This document shows, piece after piece, positions 1 to 10,100 of a stretch of 64,000 nucleotides of DNA. The DNA is from Axinella damicornis (lineage: Eukaryota; Porifera; Demospongiae; Axinellida; Axinellidae): contig OZ007506.1 of NCBI GenBank assembly GCA_963931865.1, forward strand, positions 3,034,926 to 3,098,925, read 5' to 3'. A program made the translations under genes and the position numbers. The notes under the pieces were generated by a model that was given only the letters and a program-made list of their open reading frames with translations, was not told the origin of the DNA and ran no database searches. How positions within the stretch are numbered: the stretch's first letter is position 1; each line of letters starts with the position of its first letter.

Positions 1-241
1 CAGTTCGACTGACACAAAAACATGGCTCTTTTCACCCTACATATTACTGAATGGAGTTCATGTGGGACTCCACAAACAAGAATCTGAGATGTTAATGGGT
101 GGTATCTGGTATGCACAGAAAAGAGTGTGGTCATGCAATAAAAGGTGGCTGTATATCTCGGCTTGTGAGGGAAGCATTAGCCGTAAAATCATTAAATGCC
201 ATGAAATGATAGCCTATACTAAACTCGACCAAGCTGGTATC

Positions 242-379
242 TAGCCTTGTTCCCAGGCTCACCCCCTGCGCACACAGCGACAAAAGCTACTGAAGGGGAG
301 AGCCTGGTACGCTTTTGCACGTGATGTGTGGCATGTCGATGGGGGGGGGGGGGGGGGGGGGAGCCTGGGAATGAGCCTA
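242..379. mobile_element. Short inverted-repeat element, TAGCC family, with internal poly-G
   Basis: The ends are TAGCCTTGTTCCCAGGC and GCCTGGGAATGAGCCTA in inverted orientation. The flanks gctggtatc and gcttggtatc look like an imperfect 9-10 bp target duplication. A run of about 24 G lies at 338-361 inside the element. It is non-coding and belongs to the 9-bp-TSD family seen throughout the window. Confidence 0.65.
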
Positions 380-700
380 GCTTGGTATCTACAGTAGTGT
401 CCACAACACCACAACAAATGAAGTGCCCGAAAATGTCGCTAACATTTTTAGCACACCACTTGAAGGTTCTTTTCATGCTGATCAGAATGGCACAATACCA
501 AGCTTCATATCGCATTCAAATGCATGGACATCCTTTCCTTAGACAATGTTATGCCAGCTAAGTACTCTGCTAGGTATCTTGGGCTAGGAAGGAGATACAA
601 ATCTGGGATTTGCACCACTGTAATCAGCATGAATGGAGCATTCCAATGATGTCCGTTTTGTTGTTGGTTGTCCAAAATCATGAAAAACCATGGATTATAA

Positions 701-1152
701 TAGCATCGTTCCCAGGCCTACCCCTTTTTTTCTGTTCTTCGGTTTGCGTTGACGAATGCGGAAGAGCGGCACGGCGAAGAACAGGGAAGGCCTGGTATTC
801 ATCACATGATTGATGTCTGGTACAACACATGGTGGGCATAGGGGGGTGTGGCACAACCGCAAATAAGTTTTTAAAAAACTGGCTGACGAAGTTGTGTAGG
901 TCATCTGAGAGTCTTGACTAGCTGCGGAGCGTTCAAACCGAGCCGACTGGATGATGAACTGCTTCAGGACCTGCAGAAATGACTATGCCCCCCCCCCCCC
1001 CCCCACGTCCACCTTGCATCCACCTGACGTCACTCACGTGATGAATGATGCTAGGCCTTCCCCGTTCTTCGCCGCTCTTCCACATCCGTGTATTATTGTC
1101 AACGCAAACCGAAGAACGCATACATGGGGTATGCGGCCTGAGAATGGGGCTA
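701..1152. mobile_element. 452-bp inverted-repeat element, TAGCC family
   Basis: The left end TAGCATCGTTCCCAGGCC pairs with a right end GGCCTGAGAATGGGGCTA. The flanks are ggattataa (692-700) and ggattatag (1153-1161), an 8/9 match. Inside, 'cggtttgcgttgacgaatgcgg' type sequence near 740 recurs inverted near 1100, so the element is a long imperfect hairpin. A run of C lies at about 988-1004. No open frame looks like protein. Confidence 0.7.
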
Positions 1153-1492
1153 GGATTATAGCCTTGCCGATTTTTGACAGAAATGTGAGTGACTGAGATG
1201 AGAAAATAATTTTAAGGACATCATTTGAAAGCTCATTTTTATGCTGACACAATGGCACAATTCCCAGCTTCAAATCTCATTCACATACCCATACCTAGTG
1301 CAACGTTCCCTTTCCAGTCTATTCCCAATACCAATTTTGCCATTGGTCCATTTTTAGCACTTTGGTCACCCTCTTGAACAGGAGTGCTGTTTCTGCCGAT
1401 TATTGAAGTATGGTTTCCACAATGTACTAGAATTACATTCCATGATTCCTAACTTAGCTACTGTATTGTACTCCCTCCCGTTCCCGTGTCAG

Positions 1493-4400
1493 GTCCTCCT
1501 GTTTGTGGCCCCCATGCTACTGATGCTGGTGCTGCCAAGGCTGATGAAAGGCATGGATCCCGACTCTCAGAAGGTATTATGTAGTATCAGTTAGCTTGTT
1601 GCTCAGAGGGTCTTAAAATCCAAACACTTTTCCCTCCAAACTCCTCCAGTGTTTGATTGCCTCTGCTGTGTAGTTCAGCCATGGAGGAGGGGAGGGCTGG
1701 TCTTGTATTCTTTGCAAGCCACAAAGATCCCCTGCTAGATGCCATGGCTTCTCAGCACTGTCAAATGGAAGTATGACAGGGACATGTTTACGTAAAAATT
1801 CAATGAGCTTCAAATGAGAAGTAGTCTTGGCCCCAGACCCACACCATCCCCAGCGGGGATCACTTCCAGTATCTCACGTAGGGAGTGAGGGTCTGAATCT
1901 GATTGGTTGATTGGCTAGTAATGATGTTTGGAATGTTCACGCCATGCACCTGGACCAGTATCTCACGTAGGGAGTGAGGGTCTGAATCTGATTGGTTGAT
2001 TGGCTAGTAATGATGTTTGGAATGTTCACGCCATGCGCCTGGACCAGTATCTCACGTAGGGAGTGAGGGTCTGAATCTGATTGGTTGATTGGCTAGTAAT
2101 GATGTTTGGAATGTTCACGCCATGCGCCTGGACCAGTAGCTCACGTAGGGAGTGAGGGTCTGAATCTGATTGGTTGATTGGCTAGTAATGATGTTTGGAA
2201 TGTTCACGCCATGCGCTTGGACCAGTATCTCACGTAGGGAGTGAGGGTCTGAATCTGATTGGTTGATTGGCTAGTAATGATGTTTGGAATGTTCACGCCA
2301 TGCACCTGGACCAATATCTCACGTAGGGAGTGAGGGTCTGAATCTGATTGGTTGATTGGCTAGTAATGATGTTTGGAATGTTCACGCCATGCGCCTGCAC
2401 CAGTATCTCACGTAGGGAGTGAGGGTCTGAATCTGATTGGTTGATTGGCTAGTAATGATGTTTGGAATGTTCACGCCATGCGCCTGGACCAGTAGCTCAC
2501 GTAGGGAGTGAGGGTCTGAATCTGATTGGTTGATTGGCTAGTAATGATGTTTGGAATGTTCACGCCATGCGCCTGGACCAGTATCTCACGTAGGGAGTGA
2601 GGGTCTGAATCTGATTGGTTGATTGGCTAGTAATGATGTTTGGAATGTTCACGCCATGCGCCTGGACCAGTAGCTCACGTAGGGAGTGAGGGTCTGAATC
2701 TGATTGGTTGATTGGCTAGTAATGATGTTTGGAATGTTCACGCCATGCGCTTGGGCCAGTATCTCACGTAGGGAGTGAGGGTCTGAATCTGATTGGTTGA
2801 TTGGCTAGTAATGACGTTTGGAATGTTTCACGCCATGCGTGCTGTGCACTAATTCATGCTAGCTAGCTGCTGTACCAGTCAACAGGTCAAGAGCTGTATT
2901 TAGCCAACTGGGGTCGATGGTCACTAGCTTCAATGAAGTCAGAACAGCTCTAAGTCGTGAGAGAGCTGGTGAAAGGACAAACTGTTGCATGGTTTGAGTT
3001 TCATATCGATTCCGACAGAATGTCGCTCCACTGTAGTGGATGCCTGCCTCCTGCAGTGTCAGGGAGAGCTAATTTCGTTGTAGTGAACCCTCTGAAGGTG
3101 TTCATGTTAGCAGGAGCACCGCTTCGTGGTATTCATGGCCTCCTGATGTAGACCATGGACTCTTTGTGCTGCCTGGAGCTGGAGTTAGTGCCAAAAATTG
3201 GGGTGGAGTCATCGGGAGCAGGGTAGAGAACGGAGGCATTCTTAGCTGGAAGGAAGTAGCGAGTGGAGAGAGAGAGATCTCAACACTAGGAATGCCTTGA
3301 TGCTGTTGTTGTAGATGGGGCACACTGCATTGAGAAATGGCGAGTTCTCCACCCTTCTACCTAAGCTTCCACTCTCATCTTTGACAGTAATGTAGATGAT
3401 ATCTTGCTGCAACAGACTCGTTATAGGTTGAAAAGCCCTAGCTTAGAAGCTGTAGCCATACTCCTGTAAGACAGCTAACTGCTCAATACACATAGCTCCA
3501 CTGTGCACTTTTGAGTTTTCTTGCACCTACTTGAGTTGTAATTTTGCACCTGCCAATTACTATTCAGAATGACTGCATGCTACTAGCCATCGTTCCAGGC
3601 CCACGTTCCAGGCCCACGTGCTGCTTTCGGTTGCACGAAAGAATGCAAAGGGCCTGGTATGTTTCCTCACATGCATGATGTCGAGGGTAGGAAAGTGGTA
3701 GAAAGTACTTAACCCTTTACCACCCACAGATTATGGAGGTCAGTTTTTAGCTTGTAATTTACTTAAACATACCCTAGATAAGGTTCCCATCGGTTTTCAG
3801 GCTCAAATCTTCACACAGAACTGCACACAGCCATGCTTTCCACATTCATGATTCTGACCACACCCACTCATTAACGTGTACGCGATCAAGATGCTCGGGC
3901 GACGGTAACTCGCTCTAGCAGAAAAATCAGCCTTGAACACTGGAATTCGAGGCTCTGCAAGGTGAGACCACTGTTTTCTAGGCCCACTTATGCTTAAAAC
4001 CCGAGATTTGGCCTACCCGGTTCCAACCAAGGGCTGTTCAAAGCTGAGCCCAGACACGGCCATGGTGTTTGCACCCTTCGGGTGCACCCACCCACCTCGC
4101 CCTGCCCCGCCCTTTCTGCTGGCGCAGAGCCTATCTCCCAAGGACATTGCCGGATGTGACATCATGAAGCTGAAAGTCTCATGACGCTATAATGGCATCA
4201 TTGGTTGGGAAAGGACTTATTTGAGTGTGGGTGATCTGGGGCTCAGAATAGCAAGAAGAGTTTAGGTACCAGGTAATGTACCATGCATATCTGGCTAGCG
4301 GGGGGCGACTGTCATACGCACCAAGCGTTGAACATGTAGATGGTTGAATAATACGCACAACTTCGCTTTTTCGTTCTGAAAATTTTGTCGATTATGTAAT

Positions 4401-5092
4401 GCTCACATGAGGAAACATACCAGGCTCTCCCCGCTTTTCCGTACTGCGAGCGACGAAAAGCTGGGCAGGGTCTGAGAACGAGGCTAGCATGCTACATCCC
4501 ATAATGTTCTCATGTAGCAACTTGACAAGACCCTCCTTCCCCGCGTGTGATACTGGAAGTGATCCGCGCTGGGGTTGGTTTGGGTCTGGGACTGAGACTA
4601 ATGAGAAGTAGGACCGATCTAGCCTCTCTGTAAAATTTGAGTCAGCGAAGAAGCGCGTCTTTGCGAAGAAGAAACGCTTGACAGAAAGTTCATACTTCAC
4701 TGTAAATCGGCCTTTTTGAATGCACAACCTTACCCAAAGGTTGGAAATGCTACTCAAGACTTTTGTGATGGGTGGGCCCTTACTACACTGCTTTTGAACC
4801 CTGTGCAGTAACTTTCACGTGGAGTGGGGTGGGCGCTTGATACGTGGTGGATGCTTGATACGTACTCTACGGTAGTAGTTCAAAGTAGCTCCCATGCCCA
4901 CCGCATGACTAGTGTACCTTGACCTGTTACTTTCCTTTGCTCTCGCAGGAGATGCAGGACATGTTTCAGCAGCAAGGCTCCTCCATGCCCAGTCTGGAAG
5001 AGATGTTCACCAACCTGTTTGGGGGTGGCAACAGCGCCGCTGCAGCCAAGAAACCCAAGCCTGTTGCAAAGAAACCTGGCACCAGGCGATAA
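1493..5092 (+). CDS. EMC7: ER membrane complex subunit 7, last two exons (partial)
   Basis: Two exons, 1493-1573 and 4949-5092 (TAA stop 5090-5092), join in phase 0. The first encodes a hydrophobic segment (VLLFVAPMLLMLVLPRLMKG) followed by MDPDSQK. The second encodes EMQDMFQQQGSSMPSLEEMF, then TNLFGG and a Lys/Ala-rich tail ending GTRR. This matches the C-terminus of EMC7: the single membrane span, the 'DP(D)' turn, the acidic 'P..EEMF..LF' helix and a basic tail. EMC7 is a lumenal-facing subunit of the ER membrane complex, which inserts tail-anchored and multipass proteins. The N-terminal lumenal beta-sandwich exons are not recognised and probably lie upstream of position 1. Acceptors (cgtgtcag, ctctcgcag) and the donor (AAG/gtatta) look normal. 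The 3375-bp intron is filled with mobile DNA. Confidence 0.88.
1867..2840. repeat. Minisatellite, 89-bp unit, about 11 copies
   Basis: The string tctcacgtagggagtgaggg starts at 1872, 1961, 2050, 2139 (first base changed) and so on every 89 bp up to 2762. Copies differ by only a few bases (gcacctgg/gcgcctgg/gcgcttgg; agtatct/agtagct). The array starts inside the left part of the TAGTCT element, so the unit was captured from it and its adjoining DNA. It is intronic and non-coding. Confidence 0.95.
3584..4486. mobile_element. TAGCC-family element nested in the composite element
   Basis: The ends TAGCCATCGTTCCAGGCC and TGAGAACGAGGCTA are flanked by a perfect 9-bp direct repeat gcatgctac at 3575-3583 and 4487-4495. 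The right half (about 4210-4486) is homologous in reverse orientation to the full element at 60043-60396. Shared landmarks are the 'gctagcggggggcgactgtcat' region and 'catgaggaaacataccagg'. The middle (about 3700-4200) is extra sequence, itself probably an insertion; 4142-4190 resembles 62687-62735. Confidence 0.75.
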
Positions 5093-5372
5093 CCTGGAAC
5101 TGCCATCAATTCAGTAGTATACACTGCAAGCCGTATTTTATTATTATACTGTCAGTGTATAGATAATTATGCCAGTGATATTATTATCAACATTTACATT
5201 TTTGGCACAGCAATATCCACAAATGTGGTTCTAGCTCTATATTCGTTTGTGTTTGCTTGATTCGCGATCGAAGCAGATCTAGCCCACGACAGCACTGATG
5301 ATGCTCAAGCTCCCAGCCAATTAAGGTGGGTATGCATGCAGCCTTCAGTACGTTGTTGTGCACATGCATGCA

Positions 5373-5484
5373 TAGTCTCGGTCCCAGACCCAAACCAACC
5401 CCAGCACGGATCGCATCTAGTATCACACGCGGGGTACTAGATGCGATCCGTGCTGGGGTTGGTTTGGGTCTGGGACTGACACTA
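5373..5484. mobile_element. 112-bp TAGTCT MITE with perfect 9-bp TSD
   Basis: This near-perfect hairpin starts TAGTCTCGGTCCCAGACCC and ends GGGTCTGGGACTGACACTA. The flanking duplication atgcatgca is at 5364-5372 and 5485-5493. The arms contain 'ccccagcacggatcgcatct', and the loop centres near 5434. The same arms occur at 51868-51984 and in the outer part of the 1822-4600 element. Confidence 0.9.
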
Positions 5485-5714
5485 ATGCATGCACTGAATA
5501 TAATACATAACATGTACATGCATCACAAACTGACAATTGTATTATTTACCGAGTACTGGGAAATATGACGAGTCAGTTGCTGTATTGCACGAGTGCCGCT
5601 GGCACGAGTGACAATATGGCAACAGATGAGTGATGAGCGACTTACCGTCTTTGAGCGACTTACCAGGCACAGAACTCCTTTGACCACGAACGTCGATTTC
5701 TCTGAGTCCGGTAC

Positions 5715-5880
5715 CGGTGTCATGGGAAAATGGGGACCCCCCAAAATGGGGACCCAGGGTCCCCATAATCCCAGGAATATAGGGACCCGGGTCCCCATTT
5801 TCCTGAGAAAATGGGGACCCCGGGTCCCCATTTTCCCGGGAGTATGGGGACCCCTTGGTGAAAATGGGGACCCCCTCTAT
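5715..5880. repeat. Array of GGGGACCC palindromes
   Basis: About ten alternating copies of atggggaccc and its complement gggtccccat occur within 165 bp, including a perfect palindrome AAAATGGGGACCC/GGGTCCCCATTTT near 5810. A related short block lies at 6545-6612, and both blocks are followed by tatgacag. Open frames here are only repeat translations (GDPGPHF-like) and are not taken as genes. Confidence 0.85.
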
Positions 5881-6544
5881 GACAGATGGTTAACAGTGGG
5901 AAATGGGGAACCAACAATATTTGGTTGGAATTCATGCAAGGCCTCTCATAACAGTATATACTAGGTAATCATTAACCACGCAGTTATTATGATGTTACTT
6001 ATAAAGCAATCAGTTTTTGTCAATAGAAAATGGTAACACGTTATATAGACACATTAATAGCTCGATGTTATCGTTATCTTTGAAGAGGATCTTCAATAAC
6101 ACGCTGGTCAGATCATCAATCCCTCTCCAGATTGCTTTAGTGAGAGAGATCTATAGCTAACTACTGAGTCAGAATTGAGCATATAGCCCACTAACTGGCT
6201 AGCCTGCAAGACATTGAGGAGGCCCTGTGAGTGAGTGGCTATTTATTAGCTGCTATAAGCAGTGTCAGACTTCAAGTTCATGATCTCCCGACATAGAAGA
6301 GATCAGCAACCTTTGCACAGAAAAATTGGGCTCTTTTTTGGTGGGCTTGCATTGTCCAACTATCAGGGCATGTAGCTAGCTAGCAACCATCATGAGTGAA
6401 GGTTTCGACTGATATGATGATGACGTTCCATCCATACATGGACTAATGCTTTCACAGACATGCATGCAGAGATGTTATTTGACGAATAAAAACCATCCTA
6501 CACAGAGCTGTGAGTACTTGAGGCAGCGTAAAACAAAAATGGTG

Positions 6545-6612
6545 AGGGGTCCCCATTTTACCAGGGAAAATGGGGACCCGGGGTCCGGGGTCCGGGGTCC
6601 CCAAAATTTTAT
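6545..6612. repeat. Second GGGGACCC palindrome block
   Basis: A shorter relative of the 5715-5880 array: aggggtccccatttt, then aaaatggggaccc, then three ggggtcc units, then tatgacag as at the end of the larger block. The shared right boundary suggests two copies of one element rather than chance. Confidence 0.7.
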
Positions 6613-6951
6613 GACAGGTACCTGGTTCCAGCGCTATATTATGCACTGTATGCATACTGTGACTCGAACGTGCAGCCACTACGTCTACGTACTGTTTACA
6701 TGAAAACACGACCAGTGTAAACTTCATACCCTCAGGAAGAGTGTAATACGGGGAGTGTAATACGGCCCATATTCCACTGTTGCTCTCCATACATTTTCAA
6801 TGGAGCAAGTCACAGCTGTGGGATAAGGTACAATATTCCACGTATATACATGTATGTACATGTACAGTCCTGCAGAATGGCATAGCTCTATATAGTCCAC
6901 ATGACTTATATACTAGCACACCACACTCACTTTCCTAAGTATAGTCCCCTC

Positions 6952-7099
6952 ATTAATTTCACTGTCTTTAATCTAAAATTCTGTTCTCTGCATGGCACCT
7001 AATATGGTTATATCCAATATTAGATATAACCATAAACATAGTCCCCATGCAGAGAGCAGATCTAGAATTAGAGATTGAAGACACTGAAATTAGTGAAGG
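6952..7099. repeat. Hairpin MITE at the 3' end of TMTC4
   Basis: Arms of about 70 bp pair: ttaatttcactgtctttaat with its complement near 7070-7096, ttctctgcatgg with ccatgcagagagc, and ggttatatc with gatataacc around a tiny loop at about 7020. It lies 41 bp from the TMTC4 stop codon and may be transcribed in the 3' UTR. Confidence 0.75.
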
Positions 7100-7139
7100 T
7101 TGTCAAAATATCTATTGTCATCACAGAAAACTATTATGC

Positions 7140-10100
7140 TTAAACCAAGTGTTTCTTTCTCATCCTCTGTAGTTTGAGCAGATTGTCCTTCGCTATTGTC
7201 AGAGACGGTTCCAGGCTCAGGGCATAGTGGTAATGCTCTTCTGCCAGGTCGTACTGCTTCTTCAGGTGATAAATTACTCCTGTGTAAGATAAACAGTGGA
7301 CATTAATTGCCTTGTGCTAAGGTGCTCGGTGATTATACATAGTCAAATGTAAGAAAAGGATGGATGAGGGGGGAGGGGGGAGGGGATTGGGGAGGGGGAA
7401 GGGGAGGAGGAGGAGGAGGGAAGGGAAAAGGAGAGGGAGCAGGATGGGGTACTATAGTAATAAACTTGACACTACAAGAACAGCTACTGATTGAAAGCAG
7501 AACGTGCTGGTCGGGGCACACACACATCACCATACCTAAATTTGAATGGTAGTTTGCAGTGGAGGGTCTCAGGGAAATTGCCTTCAACAGCATTTCCTCT
7601 CCTTCCTGTTGATCAGATCATCACTACAGTAAACTAAAGCACAGAAACACATTCCTCCATGGATACGGTACTGGTATATACATGCTCTGCAGTGCGGCAG
7701 ATTAAAAGCAGGCAGGTGTTACGCAGCATTGCTGCAGTGCATCAGATTGGTCTAAGCGGGTGCAATATCATATATTCATAGGGGAGAGTTCCCCAGCTTT
7801 TCAACTACGTATACTGTTACTAGGCTGAATGAGCATCCTTCAGGCAACTTCCACTTACGAACATAAATCTCTTGACATTCCAGTGGCGATACTATCACCT
7901 CTAAGACTCTTGAAATAATTGTGCAATCTCTGAACGCAGCTTCAATAGTTAGCAAGCTGCTTTTCACAACCAGGGCAAATTCCAGGCCACGACAGCATCA
8001 TGATGGCTAGTCAACCTTCTCTGAAAGCTCAAATATTATTACTAATCCCTGATGTGATGGCAGTTGAATCATGTTACTTGTGAATGAATTAGAAATGTGC
8101 TTGATACTGTCCTAACCTGTAATGAACGAGACTGTAATCATTATACCTCAAGTCGCTGCAGTCTTCCTAGCATAACACCCAGGGTGTAATAGAACTGAGG
8201 TTTGACCGGCATGATCCTAATGGCTTCCCGCATTGTATCCTCTGCTTCTTTGTACATTTCTATGTGGCATGACATGGGAGAAGATATTATGCATGAGTGC
8301 ACTTTTTGTGCTGTGACTGAAAATGATGTCATGCATAATTTATTCATGTCCCTCATGTCGCTATAATGACAGACCAAACACAAACGACATTAGCCTCATT
8401 CCCATGTGGCCTGGGAACAAGGCTAAAATGACATGTAGTCCGACTAACCAGCACTACAGTATGCATACAGATACAGAGTATTGCCACCTGTGATATTCTT
8501 ACGAGTGATCTTGTTTATATTCTCCTGTAGATTTCACTTACTCATGTCCTCGTAAAACAGTCCCAAGTTGTTCCAGGAGTTAGCATGATCTCTCTGCAGG
8601 GTGATGGCTGACTTGAAGGCTGCTACAGCATCATTATGGCGGCCAATATCAAGATACTGTACAAATAGAATTAAATCCGTCATGACACTGAAAGGTATGT
8701 ATGAAATCTTGCATACCAAGTTCCCCAGATTGAAGTAGGCATCAGGGTACTTCTTCCTATGTTGAATGGCAGTCTTGTAACTTTGTTCAGATTCCTGTAA
8801 GCAGTAAACTCCACATTACTGGTAGGAAACGTAGAACATATACACAAACAGACCACATAATAAAGATACATACATACATGTCATATATAACATCCTAGCT
8901 TAGTCTCGTTCCCAGACCCTCATACGTGCAGGAGAGGGTCTGGGCACGAGACTAATCCTAGCTGTGCTACAAGCTGGCTCTCTCTCCTCTGATTCACTGG
9001 AGAGTGAACCAAGACTACACAATGCACAACCACCTTTGACTTGTTTAGTGCTGCCTGCACAATTCCAAGATTCATCCAGGCCGCTGCAAACTCTGGACTG
9101 CCGGGAAATTAACCACATTGTAATTATGACTGGCAGACTAAGTCTTGTGGTACCATCTAAAACAGGAATTTTACTTAGAAGATATCCTTGACCAATCTGA
9201 GACCCTTTATTTGGTCCAATACTCAGATCTTACAGTGACCATGGCAATTGTACTCCTGCTTCTATCGCAGCTATACACAGACAATTCTTATTAGCTTGTT
9301 ACTTGGCTTTCAGAGCCCTGTGGAACATCCCCTCTGCCTCATCAGTCCTGTTTGTCTCCTGCAAGCATCAAATGACATTCAACTGTATGGGACTGTCTCC
9401 TTGAAGTCCTGATGCTAAGACTCACCTTCAGCAAGTTTCCAAGGTTGTTCAGGGCCTGATCATACTCCGGGTGCAATCTAAAAGCAGAAAAATGTATCAG
9501 TCAAGCAGAATTGATAATTTGTCATTCCGTTAGTACTCCTCCACTGCATCCTCAGAGCTCAAGGTGGTTTTGACCTTAGTCGCACATTCAAGCTATGTAT
9601 GTATTAGCTGAGTGTGACCCTTCATGCATAACTAGTTAATGTGGATCCTTGATTTACTGTGTAGTGTATACTCAGCATACTCTACAGAGATTCATGAGGG
9701 TGGTGGTACTGGGTTTACCCTCCCAGCTGGAGTCCCCCCCCCCCAGACAAATTCACCCAGCATACCTAATTGCCTCTCTGTAAGCTAATTCTCCTTGTGT
9801 AGTGTGTCCACTGTCTGCTGTCACTTTACCAATGTTGTAGAACACCTTAATGGAGGGTTGTATCAACAATGGACAATCAGTACGTGTTTCGTCCACAGAA
9901 AAATATTCATGAGCAGAAGAGACATTCCACAAGGACTTCACATTAGGGGTAATTACTATGTACCTACCTTGGCATTATGTGGACAGATTCTGGCTCCAGA
10001 TGTGAATAGTGATTTTTCTGTCAGCCACTCTGAGCTCCGCTGAAAGGCAAAAGACTTACTACAAATCAGTATTCAAGGAGTAACAAATTATCACAGGGCT

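Larger units (their letters stand above)
1822..4600. mobile_element. Composite transposon in the EMC7 intron with nested insertion
   Basis: The left end TAGTCTTGGCCCCAGACCC (1822) and the right end GGGTCTGGGACTGAGACTA (to 4600) are inverted repeats. They are flanked by the same octamer atgagaag at 1814-1821 and 4601-4608, or 9 bp if the terminal A is shared. Sequence just inside both ends ('ccccagc.cggatcacttccag') also pairs. The 2.8 kb interior holds the 89-bp minisatellite (1867-2840) and a second element (3584-4486). The parent was therefore probably a short MITE that grew by repeat expansion and nesting. Confidence 0.7.
5093..7139. other. Convergent intergenic region, EMC7 to TMTC4 3' ends
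   Basis: No gene is seen. The region holds the 3' flank of EMC7, a TAGTCT MITE (5373-5484), a GGGGACCC palindrome array (5715-5880) with a smaller copy (6545-6612), and a hairpin repeat (6952-7099) next to the TMTC4 stop codon. Confidence 0.6.

Noticed and set aside
1867..2840. Possible CRISPR array because of regular spacing.
   Set aside because: The whole 89-bp unit repeats with no unique spacers, and the setting is an animal intron.
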